From Myxococcales bacterium (GTDB lineage Bacteria; Myxococcota_A; Polyangia; Polyangiales; GCA-016699535): a stretch of DNA of 64,000 nucleotides. The translations under genes and the position numbers were made by a program. Shown in pieces: positions 1 through 9,193 of the stretch (positions are counted from its first letter, which is position 1; each line of letters begins with the position of its first letter). The stretch lies in assembly GCA_016699535.1 (NCBI GenBank), contig CP064980.1, forward strand, positions 3,954,872 through 4,018,871, in the 5' to 3' direction. The notes under the pieces were generated by a model, which was not told where the DNA came from, did not search any database, and saw nothing but the letters and a program-made list of their open reading frames with translations.

Positions 1-944
1 TTTGAATGAAGCACTGAATGCGGCCAGGTATAAATATGCACGCCACGTTTCATAAGCCATGCAAACATGCGACGCGAAGCATAATAAACCGCAACCACGT
101 CACTTGTTTCCGGCACCAAAATGCGCACGTCAACACCGCGTTTGGCTGCTTTTGCTAGCGCTCGACTCACCTTTCTACCGGGAACAAAATAGGCATTGGC
201 AATCAAAATAGAAGACTGCGCTGCTTGGATTTCTTTTAAATAGGCTCGACGAATGCCAAAGGTTGAAGCTTTAAAAAAATTGGCAAGCACCATGATGCGA
301 CTTTCAAGGGGGTTTGTCGCGCCTTTCGGAACAACCGGGCTAAGCGTCTTTTCATCAACCTCGATATTTTTATCCGACAACCTGTTCCAGGTATGTGCAC
401 TCACGGCTAGCAAATCCAACACCGCAGGACCTTCAATGCGAACCATGTCATCGCGCCAGCCTTCTCCACCGTGCTCCTCCGCTCGCCAAAAATCAGCAAG
501 GTTCGCGCCCCCTGTAAAAGCAACCTTTCGATCGACGACCAAGATCTTTCGATGATCGCGCAAGTTAACTTTATCCAAACGAAAACGTTTTCGCCAAGGC
601 GCAATGGGGTTGTATTGTTCAAGCTCGCAGCCAGCTTGCTCCAAAGCATCGAAAAAAACCCCATCGCTATCCCACGAACCGATGGCATCAAAGAGAACAC
701 ACACACGAAGCCCTTTTCGCGCTTTATCCATCAAAGCTTCGGCGAAACCCCAACCTGTTTGATCCGAAGCAATCCAATACATTTCAAGGATAATTTCTTT
801 TTCGGCTTGCTTAATAGCATCCAACATTGCTTCAAGCGCTTCATCGCTATCGTGAAATAGCGCAACCCGGCCTGCTTTCCAAAGTAAAGGCTTGCCTGGA
901 AGGAGATGCTCTTTAAAGGTCTTCGATATATCAACGGGTCTCAT
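1..944 (-). CDS. Phospholipase D / cardiolipin synthase family protein (3' end outside window)
   Basis: The frame stays open from an ATG at 944 down to the window edge, giving 314 codons. A first HKD motif (HRKILVVD, H at about residue 131) is followed by a GG-N turn typical of the family. The second HKD motif is just beginning (H-S-K) where the window ends. Two-HKD proteins of this type condense phosphatidylglycerol to cardiolipin or hydrolyse phospholipids at the inner membrane. No N-terminal membrane helices are visible, so it resembles short ClsB-like forms. It is divergent from yacG, with a 53 bp gap. Family assignment is firm; the exact reaction is inferred. Confidence 0.85.
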   Translation of the reverse strand, partial: MRPVDISKTFKEHLLPGKPLLWKAGRVALFHDSDEALEAMLDAIKQAEKEIILEMYWIASDQTGWGFAEALMDKARKGLRVCVLFDAIGSWDSDGVFFDALEQAGCELEQYNPIAPWRKRFRLDKVNLRDHRKILVVDRKVAFTGGANLADFWRAEEHGGEGWRDDMVRIEGPAVLDLLAVSAHTWNRLSDKNIEVDEKTLSPVVPKGATNPLESRIMVLANFFKASTFGIRRAYLKEIQAAQSSILIANAYFVPGRKVSRALAKAAKRGVDVRILVPETSDVVAVYYASRRMFAWLMKRGVHIYTWPHSVLHS

Positions 945-997
945 CGACCAGGACACCTTAGCGCAGTCCGGACCTTTTGTGCTACGCTCCCTAAGTC

Positions 998-1179
998 ATG
1001 TCCAAAGCAAAGCACTGTCCGCAATGTAAAAAACCCGTAGCGAGCTCCTCCCAAAATCCTGCGTTTCCTTTTGCTCCAAACGCTGCAAGCTCCTTGATTT
1101 GGGAAATTGGCTTGATGAGGGCTATCGCATCGAGTCCGACGAAGCCAGCACAAGTGATGAGCCGGATCAAAGCGCCTGA
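998..1179 (+). CDS. yacG: YacG-type DNA gyrase inhibitor / zinc-binding protein, frameshifted
   Basis: The N-terminal frame gives a Cys-x2-Cys pair (CPQC) and then loses the family pattern. Shifting frame at the T4 run 1069-1072 restores the second half: F-C-S-K-R-C-K, then L-D-L-G-N-W and E-G-Y-R-I, ending at TGA 1177. Both halves together make about 60 residues, the usual YacG length, with four zinc-binding cysteines. YacG binds GyrB and blocks gyrase in E. coli. One missing T explains the break, so a sequence error is more likely than decay, but a real frameshift cannot be excluded. Confidence 0.7.
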
Positions 1180-1203
1180 ACTCAGGCCTGGATGAAGCAT
1201 GCT

Positions 1204-2594
1204 CTAAGCGCTTTGTCCCAGTTGCTCCGCTAAGGTATTGGCAGTGATTTTTGCACGCTTTACGACTTGAGGAATGCCCACTCCGTAAAGAGCGTTGCCT
1301 GCAACCTGTAAACGCGGATAAGGCGCGAGAGCTTTTTCAATTTTCTGAACGCGTTCGAAATGCCCCAAGGTATAACGCGGCAGAGCCTTGTGATAACGAT
1401 CAAGAATATACCAGTGTGGTTTTTTATGAAGCCCTAACATTCGATCGAGCTCGTGAAGCCCTTGTTCGAACAACACGTCATCTGTTTGCTCGTCATGCGC
1501 TGCATTGGGACCACCAAAGTAGCAACGCATCAAGGCTTTGCTCGCTGGAGCGCGGCCGGGGTATTTGATATGGCTGAAGGTCGCGGCCATGATCGGGCTC
1601 TTTTCTTTTTCCGGGACCACGACACCAAAGGCATCCAGCTTTCGTTCAAAAGCATCGCCATCAAAGGCCATGCTAAGCACAGCCGCTGAGCCATATTGGA
1701 TTTGTGAAAAAGCCGCGCTAGCTTCCGGAGCAAGCTCTGCTACGAGCATCGCCGCGACATGCGCTGGCACGGCAAGAACCACCGCCTGCGTTGTGATGCT
1801 TTGGCCATCACCAAGCTTTATCGAAAAGCCTTCGTCACTCGCAGTAATGCGAGTAACCGAGGTATTGCACTTAACACTTTGCCCCAACTCGGACATCAAG
1901 GCATCGATGAGCGTCTGCATGCCACCCTTGAACGCGGAAAACATGCCGTAACGCGCACCGCCACCTTGCTTTTTTTTGGCATGTTTAGCCGCCATCAAAC
2001 CACGAGAGACGCTTCCGTAGCGTCGCTCAAGCTCAACAAAACGTGGCAACGATGCATGCATACTCAAGGTCGAAGGATCAGCTCCGTAAATGCCACTTGC
2101 TAAGGGTTGAGCAAGTTTTTCAAAGAGCTCCTTACCAAAACGTCGCGTCACAAACGATTGCAAGCTTTCTTCATCGCTAAGCCGCTTTTTCACCCACGGC
2201 TCGATCATGGCGCGGCATTTACCTTTCCATGAAATCAATGGGGTGCGCAAAAAACTCCAAATGTCACTGGGACCAATAAGCTGAAAGCCTTCTGGATTTA
2301 TTGAGCTTGCCATCTGAAAACACATAAGCACCGCGGTGCGCTTCGTTGGTAGCAATAATCTGTTCTTCGAGACCAAGCGCAAGCGCAAGGTCTAGACCAT
2401 CGCGTGGCTCAGCTAACATGGAATCAGCACCACCTTCGACAACAAAACCATCGCGTTTGTGCGTTCGCAGACCGCCTCCCACGCGAGCGCTGGCTTCAAG
2501 CACTTGGATATCCAAAGAAGCGTCGTTCTGCTTGAGGAAATAAGCCGTGCTTTAACCCACCAAGACCGCCACCGATGATTGTAATCTTGGCCAT
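1204..2594 (-). CDS. hemG: Protoporphyrinogen oxidase (HemY-type flavoprotein), two frameshifts
   Basis: The gene starts at ATG 2594 behind an AGGAG site and begins with the FAD-binding Rossmann motif I-I-G-G-G-L-G-G-L. The frame shifts near 2551-2553 (one extra A on the coding strand) and again near 2299. The three segments join into about 460 residues, the normal length of oxygen-dependent protoporphyrinogen oxidases. The FAD-binding continuation (V-L-E-A-S-x-R-x-G-G) and the C-terminal G-N-A-L-Y-G-V-G-I-P-Q flavin motif are present. It oxidises protoporphyrinogen IX to protoporphyrin IX, the penultimate heme step. It lies 23 bp behind hemE on the same strand, so a heme operon is likely. 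Both shifts sit at A/T runs and look like sequence errors. Confidence 0.85.
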
Positions 2595-2617
2595 GAACAC
2601 TCCTTTACAGGCAAGAT

Positions 2618-3640
2618 CTATCTTGCGCTCTGCTCGTGCACGTAGTCCACCAACATTCGAACTTGATCTGGCGAAGTTGGCGGTAAAACCCCGTGCCCGA
2701 GATTAAAAATATGACCCGGCCGACTATTAGCGGCATCAAGAATTGTTTTGGCCGCTCCTTTGAGCTCATCCGCGGGAGCGAGCAAAAAGGTTGGATCCAG
2801 ATTGCCCTGTAGAGCAACATCGCCAAGTCGTTCCCATTGCTCAGCAAGGTCCACACGCCAGTCGATACCAATCACATGACCGCCAGCTTCCTTCATTAAA
2901 GGATAGAGCGCCGCATTGCCGGTTGAAAAATGAATCACCGGCACGTGATCGCCCAGAGCAGCAAACACTTTTTTCATATGAGGTAAAACGAAACGCTGAT
3001 AATCCCTGGGACTGAGACAGCCAACCCAACTGTCAAAAAGCTGCACCGCCTGCGCGCCTGCTTTGATTTGTGCTTTGAGGTAATCGATCACCGCCAAGCT
3101 TAACTTCTGCATGAGCACATCAAAGGCAGCAGGGTCGTTGTACATCAAGGTCTTGGTGTGAAGGTAGTCACGTGAACCGCCACCTTCGATCATGTACGAC
3201 GCCAAGGTAAAAGGCGCACCGGAAAAACCTATCAGCGGGATACGGCCAGCAAGTGCTTGTCTGACTTTCTTTAGCGTTTGCATCACATAAGCCAGGGAAT
3301 GTTCAGCTTGAATGTTTTCCTTCAAGCGATCGATGGCTTTGCTGTCGCGCAATGGCTCTTCGATAACAGGGCCGCCCTCTTTCGTAAATGAAAAACCAAC
3401 GCCTAAAGGCTCCAAGACTAAAAGAATATCAGCAAAAACAATTGCAGCATCCAACTCAAACTGCTGCACAGGCAACAAAGTTACTTCAGCTGCCAAATCC
3501 GAGTTCTTGCAAAGCTCTATGAAAGACACTTTCGAGCGAATCGCACGGTACTCCGCTTGATAACGTCCGGCCTGACGCATCAACCAAATCGGCGTAAACG
3601 AGGTCGGCTCTTTTCGGCAAGCTTTAAGAAACTCAGACAC
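2618..3640 (-). CDS. hemE: Uroporphyrinogen decarboxylase
   Basis: 340 residues, close to the family norm of about 340-355. The N-terminal substrate-binding motif W-L-M-R-Q-A-G-R-Y lies at residues 19-27, and F-A-D-I-L and later G-N-L-D-P motifs are present. The enzyme removes four carboxyl groups from uroporphyrinogen III to give coproporphyrinogen III in the cytoplasm. The frame is unbroken. It is the first gene of a two-gene heme unit with the downstream protoporphyrinogen oxidase. The roughly 130 bp upstream separates it from the degenerate nucleotidyltransferase gene on the same strand. Confidence 0.95.
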   Translation of the reverse strand: MSEFLKACRKEPTSFTPIWLMRQAGRYQAEYRAIRSKVSFIELCKNSDLAAEVTLLPVQQFELDAAIVFADILLVLEPLGVGFSFTKEGGPVIEEPLRDSKAIDRLKENIQAEHSLAYVMQTLKKVRQALAGRIPLIGFSGAPFTLASYMIEGGGSRDYLHTKTLMYNDPAAFDVLMQKLSLAVIDYLKAQIKAGAQAVQLFDSWVGCLSPRDYQRFVLPHMKKVFAALGDHVPVIHFSTGNAALYPLMKEAGGHVIGIDWRVDLAEQWERLGDVALQGNLDPTFLLAPADELKGAAKTILDAANSRPGHIFNLGHGVLPPTSPDQVRMLVDYVHEQSAR

Positions 3641-3771
3641 AGCGCTCTTCTAGCACAAAGTATCAAAGCCTGTCCCTAAAAACTTTTCGGGTCGAAACAG
3701 GAGTTAAACAACCAAAACTTAGCGCGATTCCTAGCAAAAAAACCGAGAGTGCAAGCGCCTTACTTCGGCGC

Positions 3772-4342
3772 CTAGACCTGTTCTTCAATGTACCTGGCTT
3801 GCTCTTCACCAAAAAAGATCTCAATGCACCTTAGAAGTTGAATTCTAAGAATCTCAGGATCACCTGTCTAAGGATTTTTCTTAAATCGATCGATCAGAAT
3901 TTCAAGATCCAGAGGGTATCTTTCGTGAAGCTCCACCATGCCTCCAAAGTCATGATCGGTACCTCGCGAAATTTTTGAGATTGCCAAGTCATGTTTTTCA
4001 GGCACGTGACTGTAAGCTTCGTTAGCTCAGGAAGCTCGCAACGTTGTACGCACTCTTGATAATCGTGTGGAAACTGTGCCACACCGGTCTCGCCCAGAGG
4101 AACGAATGTCTCATCTTTTCTCGAATCGTTTTAAGCGCCTCTTTGATTTCAGAGTTCATGGACTCATAGGTATCGATGTCCGTTGTGCCTTTTGTGACGC
4201 CATACCCCAAAACAAGAACTGCTCCACCAATGATAATTAGTGTTTGGTCTTTACGAAGCGCTTGATCTAACGCTTGCAAGCTTTGAAGCAACTCTTGGGG
4301 AGTTTTTCTGCGGTAGTTTTTAGTCACAATGTTTCTCAACAA
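3772..4342 (-). pseudogene. Broken nucleotidyltransferase-like protein (DUF6036-like), two frameshifts and one stop
   Basis: The N-terminal frame reads I-I-I-G-G-A-V-L-V-L-G-Y-G and T-K-G-T-T-D-I-D-T, a nucleotidyltransferase-fold core with GG and D-x-D. The frame then moves at the A-run opposite 4116-4119 and again opposite 3994-3998. The restored product continues through H-D-L-A-I-S-K and D-L-E-I-L-I-D-R-F, meets an in-frame TAG at 3868-3870, and then reads on as family-like sequence (G-D-P-E-I-L-R, F-F-G-E-E-Q-A-R) to TAG 3772. The gene starts 16 bp after the HTH gene, so the two form a pair. Such pairs resemble nucleotidyltransferase toxin-antitoxin modules, but function is only inferred. 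The extra stop makes true decay plausible. Confidence 0.6.
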
Positions 4343-4358
4343 TGGAATGAAAGCCTTC

Positions 4359-5022
4359 TTACGGCATATTCATTTCAAATAGCCACTTACGAGCAAGGTC
4401 GGACGTATTGCGTTGCATGAGCTTTTTCTCGTACTTGCTCGGTTTCATATGTACAAAAAAAGCCTCCGATCGGCTGCGGCGCTTATCTCTTAATTTCGCC
4501 AAGTGTTTACCTAGAAGCAAGGAAAACTCCCGATCTTGGGCCAACTTATCGGTAAGCTCTAGGAAGAAACCAAGAGTATGATTGCTTTCGCTTTGTTTCG
4601 CGCGATGGACTAGCTCCGGCAGTATCTGAGACAATCGCGATTTGTTTTTATAAAACACCACAGAAAGCACCCGCGCAACACTCGCGTCTCGACGAGCAAG
4701 CACAAGACTAGAGGCCAGGACCGAGACAAGATCAAGCTCTTTTCGTTCACATCCGGCGCAGGAAACGCTTTCGTTTTGATAAGCGTACGCAATGCCGCAA
4801 GGAGGCCTTTATCGATCTGTGGACTCAACTTGAACACATGTGCGTTGCCTACAACCTCACCTGCAACCAAACCTACTTCCTCCATACGCAAAAGCTCGTT
4901 ACGAACAGCCGTACTGCTTTGCCCTGTCCGTGCAGCAAAACCATGCATGGAGTCCTCGGCGCCACTAAGCACAAAAGCCTTGAGCAGCTCACGACGCGTT
5001 TCAGAGGGAACGGTATATTCAT
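4359..5022 (-). CDS. Winged helix-turn-helix regulator paired with the nucleotidyltransferase, frameshifted
   Basis: Residues about 15-60 form a winged HTH: G-F-A-A-R-T-G-Q-S-S-T-A-V-R-N-E-L-L-R-M followed by E-E-V-G-L-V. The frame shifts at the A-run opposite 4740-4743; the second frame continues as a helical C-terminal domain rich in Lys/Arg. The only good ATG (5022) is itself out of frame with the HTH by one base next to an AA pair, so a second small indel near the start is likely. Together the product is about 215 residues. It precedes the nucleotidyltransferase in an apparent operon. A role as autorepressor or antitoxin is inference from this arrangement. Confidence 0.55.
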
Positions 5023-5074
5023 AAATCTATCCAGGATCTAGTCGAAAACCATAAATATTTACAACCATTTAGAA

Positions 5075-5118
5075 CACACACCGCGAAAAGATGGAATTTC
5101 AAACTTTCGCGGTGTGTG
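5075..5118. promoter_or_regulatory. Perfect 14 bp inverted repeat upstream of the HTH gene
   Basis: CACACACCGCGAAA at 5075-5088 is exactly complementary to 5105-5118, with a 16 nt spacer. It lies between the 3' end of folC (5165) and the start of the HTH gene (about 5022), both on the minus strand. There is no T tract on either side, so a simple intrinsic terminator is unlikely. It could be an operator for the HTH protein or a factor-assisted terminator for folC. The role is inferred. Confidence 0.5.
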
Positions 5119-5164
5119 CATTAAGTTATTGAAATGAAAAAGAAAAAAACAGGGGATCCTGGAT

Positions 5165-6445
5165 CTATAGGGCGACTAGGGGGTCGGTGGGGATGGATAG
5201 GAGGCGGCTTCTGATTTGGGCGATGAGGAAAATTGAGCCGGCCACGATCACTCTGCCCTGCTCGCCGGCTATGGTCTTGGCTTTTTCAAACGCTTGCTCG
5301 GGTGCTTCGGCTATCTCGCCTTCGCGCAAAGCACTGAGGTTCTGTGGACTTTGGCTGCGGGGCATGCCTGTGCTGCTAAAGACATGATGATCGATGACAT
5401 CATCGAGTTTACTAAGGAGCGATTCAGCGTCTTTGTCCTTCATGCAAGCAAAGAGCAAAACAGTCGGGCCAGTTCTTCTTGGAATCTGCTTAAGATAGTT
5501 CGCAAGTGTTTGTGCGCCGTCGGGATTGTGCGCTGCATCCAAAATGATTTCTGGGGATTGATCGAAATGCTCCAAACGACCTGGCCAGTGCGTCTGCTTT
5601 AGACCCTGAACGATTTGCTGTTGGCCGATCACAAAACCCTTCTTACAAAGCAACTTGGAACAAACATAGGCAAGCGCTGCATTTTGGTATTGATGCTCGC
5701 CAGCAAGGGAAAGCTTCTCTAGATTAAATACTTCACCGCCAAATGAGATGCTGCGTTTGCCTTGCTCGTTACAACGAAGCTTATAGGCCTCATTATAGCG
5801 TATCAACTCGACTTCTTTTTGCTTGGCCACATCGGCAATCACCTCAAGTGCTTCGTGAGCTAAATTCCCAAGTACACAAGGCACGCCTTGCTTTAAGATC
5901 CCTGCTTTCTCTCTGGCTATCTCAGCCAATGTGTGACCCAAAATCTGCGTATGGTCCAAAGCGACGTTCGTGATCACGCACAGTTCTGGTCGAAGCACGT
6001 TGGTGGCATCGAGCCGCCCACCTAAGCCAGTTTCAACAAAAACAATCTCGCATTTGGCATCGCGAAAACTCTCAAGAGCAATCGCGGTGATGGTCTCAAA
6101 AAAGCTTAGGGGCGGTTGCATGTCTTTCATGGACTCCGCAAAATCGCTCATCCGCTCGGCGAATTCCTGATCCGAGATGGCTACGCCGCCAATACGGATG
6201 CGCTCGGTGACCTTATGCAAATGCGGCGAGGTACACAGGCCGGTTTTATAGCCCGCATAGCGAAACACTGATTCTAAAAAAGCAACGGTACTGCCTTTGC
6301 CGTTGGTGCCGGCAACGTGCACAACGCGCAGCGATCGATGCGCCTCTCCGCGAAGGTTAAGTAGCGCATCGATGCGTTCAAGACCTAGCTTGATACCTTG
6401 ATGTTGCAGCGCATACAGAAAACGAACTGCGTTTGGATAGTCCAC
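5165..6445 (-). CDS. folC: Bifunctional folylpolyglutamate synthase / dihydrofolate synthase
   Basis: 426 residues, normal for FolC. The ATP-binding loop G-T-N-G-K-G-S lies at residues 46-52 and the Mur-ligase-like motif D-A-A-H-N-P-D at about 310. The enzyme adds glutamate to dihydropteroate and to tetrahydrofolates in the cytoplasm. It follows accD with only 6 bp between them, an accD-folC order also seen in E. coli. The frame is intact. Confidence 0.95.
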   Translation of the reverse strand: MDYPNAVRFLYALQHQGIKLGLERIDALLNLRGEAHRSLRVVHVAGTNGKGSTVAFLESVFRYAGYKTGLCTSPHLHKVTERIRIGGVAISDQEFAERMSDFAESMKDMQPPLSFFETITAIALESFRDAKCEIVFVETGLGGRLDATNVLRPELCVITNVALDHTQILGHTLAEIAREKAGILKQGVPCVLGNLAHEALEVIADVAKQKEVELIRYNEAYKLRCNEQGKRSISFGGEVFNLEKLSLAGEHQYQNAALAYVCSKLLCKKGFVIGQQQIVQGLKQTHWPGRLEHFDQSPEIILDAAHNPDGAQTLANYLKQIPRRTGPTVLLFACMKDKDAESLLSKLDDVIDHHVFSSTGMPRSQSPQNLSALREGEIAEAPEQAFEKAKTIAGEQGRVIVAGSIFLIAQIRSRLLSIPTDPLVAL

Positions 6446-6451
6446 GGGTGC

Positions 6452-7294
6452 TTAGTCGAGTAAATGCCGAAGCACGCGCGCAATGGTGTCACGCATTTCA
6501 TGGCGAGAGGCGATGATATCAATCATGCCGTGTTCTTTGAGAAACTCCGCACGTTGAAAGCCGTCGGGCAATTTTTGCCGAATGGTGGTTTCGATGACGC
6601 GTTGACCTGCAAAGCCAATAAGCGCGTTCGGCTCAGCGATGTTTACGTCGCCTAAAAAGGCAAAACTTGCAGCAACACCACCCGTAGTCGGATCCAAAAG
6701 CACACTAACAAAAGGCATCTTCACTTCGCGCAGCCTGCCCAGCGCTGAGACCGTTTTGGCCATTTGCATCAAAGAAAGCACACCCTCTTGCATACGTGCC
6801 CCACCCGAGGATGAAAGCAACACCACTGGCTGCTTTTTATCGACGCCACGTTCAACCATACGCGTGATTTTCTCCCCAACCACCGAACCCATGGAACCGC
6901 CCATGTAGCGAAACAAAAACGCGCCAATCTGAATGCTGCGTTCTTCAAGCAAACCACTGCCTACCATGATGGCATCTTTGACACCGGACTTTTTTTGTGC
7001 AGCTTTGATACGATCCCCGTATGGCTTGGAATCGACAAAGCCGAGCGCATCGACTGGACTTAGTCCAGCATCCTCTTCTTTAAAAGAATCGGGATCCAAC
7101 AAAAGCTCGATCCATTCTTCACCACTTAAGCGATAGTGATAGCCACACTTGGGACACACTTCGCTGTTGGTGACATAGTGATCGGAGTGACAGGTGTATC
7201 CACAACCGTTGCAGCGACGAAATACACCCTCACCAAGCGTGCGCTTTTCTTCGCCCTCTTGATGAGTAACTTTGGTTTTCTCAAAACGAGCCAT
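6452..7294 (-). CDS. accD: Acetyl-CoA carboxylase carboxyltransferase subunit beta
   Basis: About 280 residues. An N-terminal four-cysteine zinc ribbon (C28, C31, C47, C50 counting from the ATG at 7294) precedes a crotonase-type carboxyltransferase domain with S-S-S-G-G-A-R-M-Q-E-G and P-T-T-G-G-V. AccD pairs with AccA to transfer carboxyl from biotin to acetyl-CoA, making malonyl-CoA. I prefer ATG 7294 (M-A-R-F-E-K) over ATG 7303 because AccD proteins usually begin M-x-W/R-F; neither has a clear ribosome site. accB and accC are encoded separately at 10.9-12.8 kb. Confidence 0.93.
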   Translation of the reverse strand: MARFEKTKVTHQEGEEKRTLGEGVFRRCNGCGYTCHSDHYVTNSEVCPKCGYHYRLSGEEWIELLLDPDSFKEEDAGLSPVDALGFVDSKPYGDRIKAAQKKSGVKDAIMVGSGLLEERSIQIGAFLFRYMGGSMGSVVGEKITRMVERGVDKKQPVVLLSSSGGARMQEGVLSLMQMAKTVSALGRLREVKMPFVSVLLDPTTGGVAASFAFLGDVNIAEPNALIGFAGQRVIETTIRQKLPDGFQRAEFLKEHGMIDIIASRHEMRDTIARVLRHLLD

Positions 7295-7353
7295 TAGCCG
7301 CATCGATTAGCACAAAGCCGGCCCAACTCAAAAGCCAAGCGTCACGGATAAGC

Positions 7354-7404
7354 TAAACATGCCAACTTTAGCATGTTTACTGCCTGTAAAACGCCAAAAC
7401 TGTC
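7354..7404. promoter_or_regulatory. Palindromic ATGCCA motif region upstream of accD
   Basis: TAAACATGC at 7354-7362 is inverted at 7371-7379 across an 8 nt spacer. Directly beyond it, GCCAAAACTGTC (7393-7404) is an exact 12-mer copy of 18138-18149. A closely related palindrome lies at 38191-38212. All three sit upstream of minus-strand genes. This may be a shared operator; it is an observation, not a known site. Confidence 0.35.
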
Positions 7405-7427
7405 GATTTTACGGATAAAAACTGCCA

Positions 7428-8228
7428 TCAGGACCTATCCAGACTATGGGCGCGAGGCAAAATTACCGATAACTGCCTTCCAGAAGCCTGCCCATCGCGG
7501 CGATAGGAAAAAAAGCGCTGGGGCTCGCACATCGTGCAACCACCGACATCATCAATAAAGTTTTGCTTTATTCCCGCCCGGCTAATTTGCTCTAGGAGTA
7601 TTTTTTTTAGGTCCAGCAAAAATTTATCGCCTTTAGCTTGTGTGGCTTGATAAATAAGCGGAGATGAAGAAAAGTGCTGCACTACCTCGCCGCCCACCTC
7701 AAAACAACAAGAACGAATATGCGGCCCAATGGCCACACGCAAAGCAGTGCTCTGCACATTAAGATTCTGCAATCGTGAAATCGTAGCAAGAACGATCTGA
7801 GCGCGTACACCTCGCCAACCAGCATGGACTGCCGCTACACCACTTCCGTCTTCGCTCGCAAAAAGTAAGGGCACGCAATCTGCGGTGCGCACCGCCACGG
7901 CAAGCGTCGGCTTTTGACTGATAAGCGCATCGCCTTGTTGGCTTCGAAATTGCACGGGGTCTAACTTCGCATCAACCACCACAACGGTATCGCTATGCAC
8001 TTGGCTTAGCTCGTAGAGTTTACTCGTTTCATAACCCACAGCCTGAGCAAGCGATGCGTAGTTTTTCTCAACGCTAGCGGCTTCGTCACCCACGCTACGC
8101 GCCAAGTTCAAACTATCAAAGGGAGCTTTGCTAAAACCACCTTGGCGGGTTGAAAAAGCGTGTGAAATCCCCATCTCATCGAAGAGCTTGGAACGCAAAA
8201 GAACGGGCTGCGAGTTTACATTGCGCAT
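7428..8228 (-). CDS. pgeF: Peptidoglycan editing factor / multicopper polyphenol oxidase (YfiH) family
   Basis: 266 residues, the normal length. Family motifs are in order: F-S-T-R-Q-G-G-F (25-32), Q-V-H-S-D (76-80), A-D-C-V-P-L-L, A-A-V-H-A-G-W-R-G, and near the C-terminus T-M-C-E-P with S-Y-R-R-D-G. The two His and one Cys zinc ligands are present. Members act as purine nucleoside phosphorylase/adenosine deaminase and remove wrong amino acids from peptidoglycan precursors in E. coli. It lies about 130 bp upstream of accD on the same strand and is divergent from the SCP2 gene. Confidence 0.9.
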   Translation of the reverse strand: MRNVNSQPVLLRSKLFDEMGISHAFSTRQGGFSKAPFDSLNLARSVGDEAASVEKNYASLAQAVGYETSKLYELSQVHSDTVVVVDAKLDPVQFRSQQGDALISQKPTLAVAVRTADCVPLLFASEDGSGVAAVHAGWRGVRAQIVLATISRLQNLNVQSTALRVAIGPHIRSCCFEVGGEVVQHFSSSPLIYQATQAKGDKFLLDLKKILLEQISRAGIKQNFIDDVGGCTMCEPQRFFSYRRDGQASGRQLSVILPRAHSLDRS

Positions 8229-8304
8229 CGCACCGCAACATACTACTGTGCTTCGCCTAAAGAAATGCCGTCATGGCAAGCACTGTTTTTAGGAAGGTTT
8301 TAAT

Positions 8305-8733
8305 ATGGCATATCAATTTCCGTCACCTGAATGGACCGCAGCTTACAAAGACGCTGTCAACGCCAATCAAGCCTACGAGCAAGCTTCAGCGGACTGGACC
8401 CACGGTGCAGTTGCCATGGTCGTCAAAGCAGACAAAGCCATAGGCCTCGAAAACGATGCAGCCATGCTCCTTGATGTCCATCAAGGCAAGTGCCGCAATA
8501 CCGAATATTTTACGAATGCTGAACAAGCCAAGAACAAAGCCGCCTTTGTGATTGAAGCTCCCTATCCTCTCTGGAAAGAGGTCGTGCAAGGTAAGGTTGA
8601 GCCGATCAAAGCCATGATGCAAAACAAGCTCAAACTCACCAAAGGCGCTTTGCCAACCATGATTCGCTACGTCGAAGGATCAAAACAGCTGGTGCAAAGC
8701 GCAAGTCAGGTACCCACCGAATTCGTTGCTTAG
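8305..8733 (+). CDS. SCP2 sterol-binding domain protein
   Basis: 142 residues, a single SCP2-like domain: an N-terminal helix, a hydrophobic beta strand region, and the central W-K-E-V-V-Q-G-K-V-E-P-I-K-A-M-M motif, followed by L-K-L-T-K-G. The start ATG has an AGGAAGG ribosome site. Such small SCP2 proteins bind hydrophobic ligands such as fatty acyl chains; the bacterial role is generally unknown. A second SCP2-like gene follows after 14 bp, so the two are probably cotranscribed. Confidence 0.85.
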   Translation: MAYQFPSPEWTAAYKDAVNANQAYEQASADWTHGAVAMVVKADKAIGLENDAAMLLDVHQGKCRNTEYFTNAEQAKNKAAFVIEAPYPLWKEVVQGKVEPIKAMMQNKLKLTKGALPTMIRYVEGSKQLVQSASQVPTEFVA

Positions 8734-8747
8734 GAAACTGTGACAGC

Positions 8748-9176
8748 ATGAACAGCATCGAACTCGACCCTGACGCAGAGCAAAACGGTTTAGCTTTAAT
8801 CCTGTCGGAGCTTTTGAAAAACAACATCGAGACCGATACAAGCAAAGCCAACATCTTCGAGCAAATGCTTGGCTCAGTGGCAATCGTCGCTGAAGATGCA
8901 CAAGTAGCTCTTACTTTGGTGTTTCAAAAGGGACGGTTACGCATCTACGACGGAATCTACAGCATCCCGGATATTGCGGTGCGAGCGAGCAGTGAAGACA
9001 TCACCAATCTATCCTTGATTGAATCGCTGCCCTATTTCGGACTTCCAGACTTGCGAAAGCCCACAGCGCAAGGCGTCCTAAAACGCTTGTTCAAAGGCCA
9101 AATTCGCCTCCACGGCATCCTCAACCACTTTAAACTCTTCACCCAGTTCGGTGACATCATGGCCGTAAGCCACTAA
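8748..9176 (+). CDS. Second small SCP2-like protein
   Basis: 142 residues, the same length as its upstream neighbour and 14 bp behind it. The sequence has an acidic N-terminus, a beta-rich middle (A-L-T-L-V-F-Q-K-G-R-L-R-I-Y-D-G), and a C-terminal L-F-K-G-Q-I-R-L-H-G-I-L segment that resembles the SCP2 G-x-L-x-x-x-G pattern. A lipid-binding role is inferred from fold-like spacing and position. No enzyme motif is visible. Identification is less sure than for its partner. Confidence 0.65.
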   Translation: MNSIELDPDAEQNGLALILSELLKNNIETDTSKANIFEQMLGSVAIVAEDAQVALTLVFQKGRLRIYDGIYSIPDIAVRASSEDITNLSLIESLPYFGLPDLRKPTAQGVLKRLFKGQIRLHGILNHFKLFTQFGDIMAVSH

Positions 9177-9193
9177 CCCGCACAAGCAAAACA

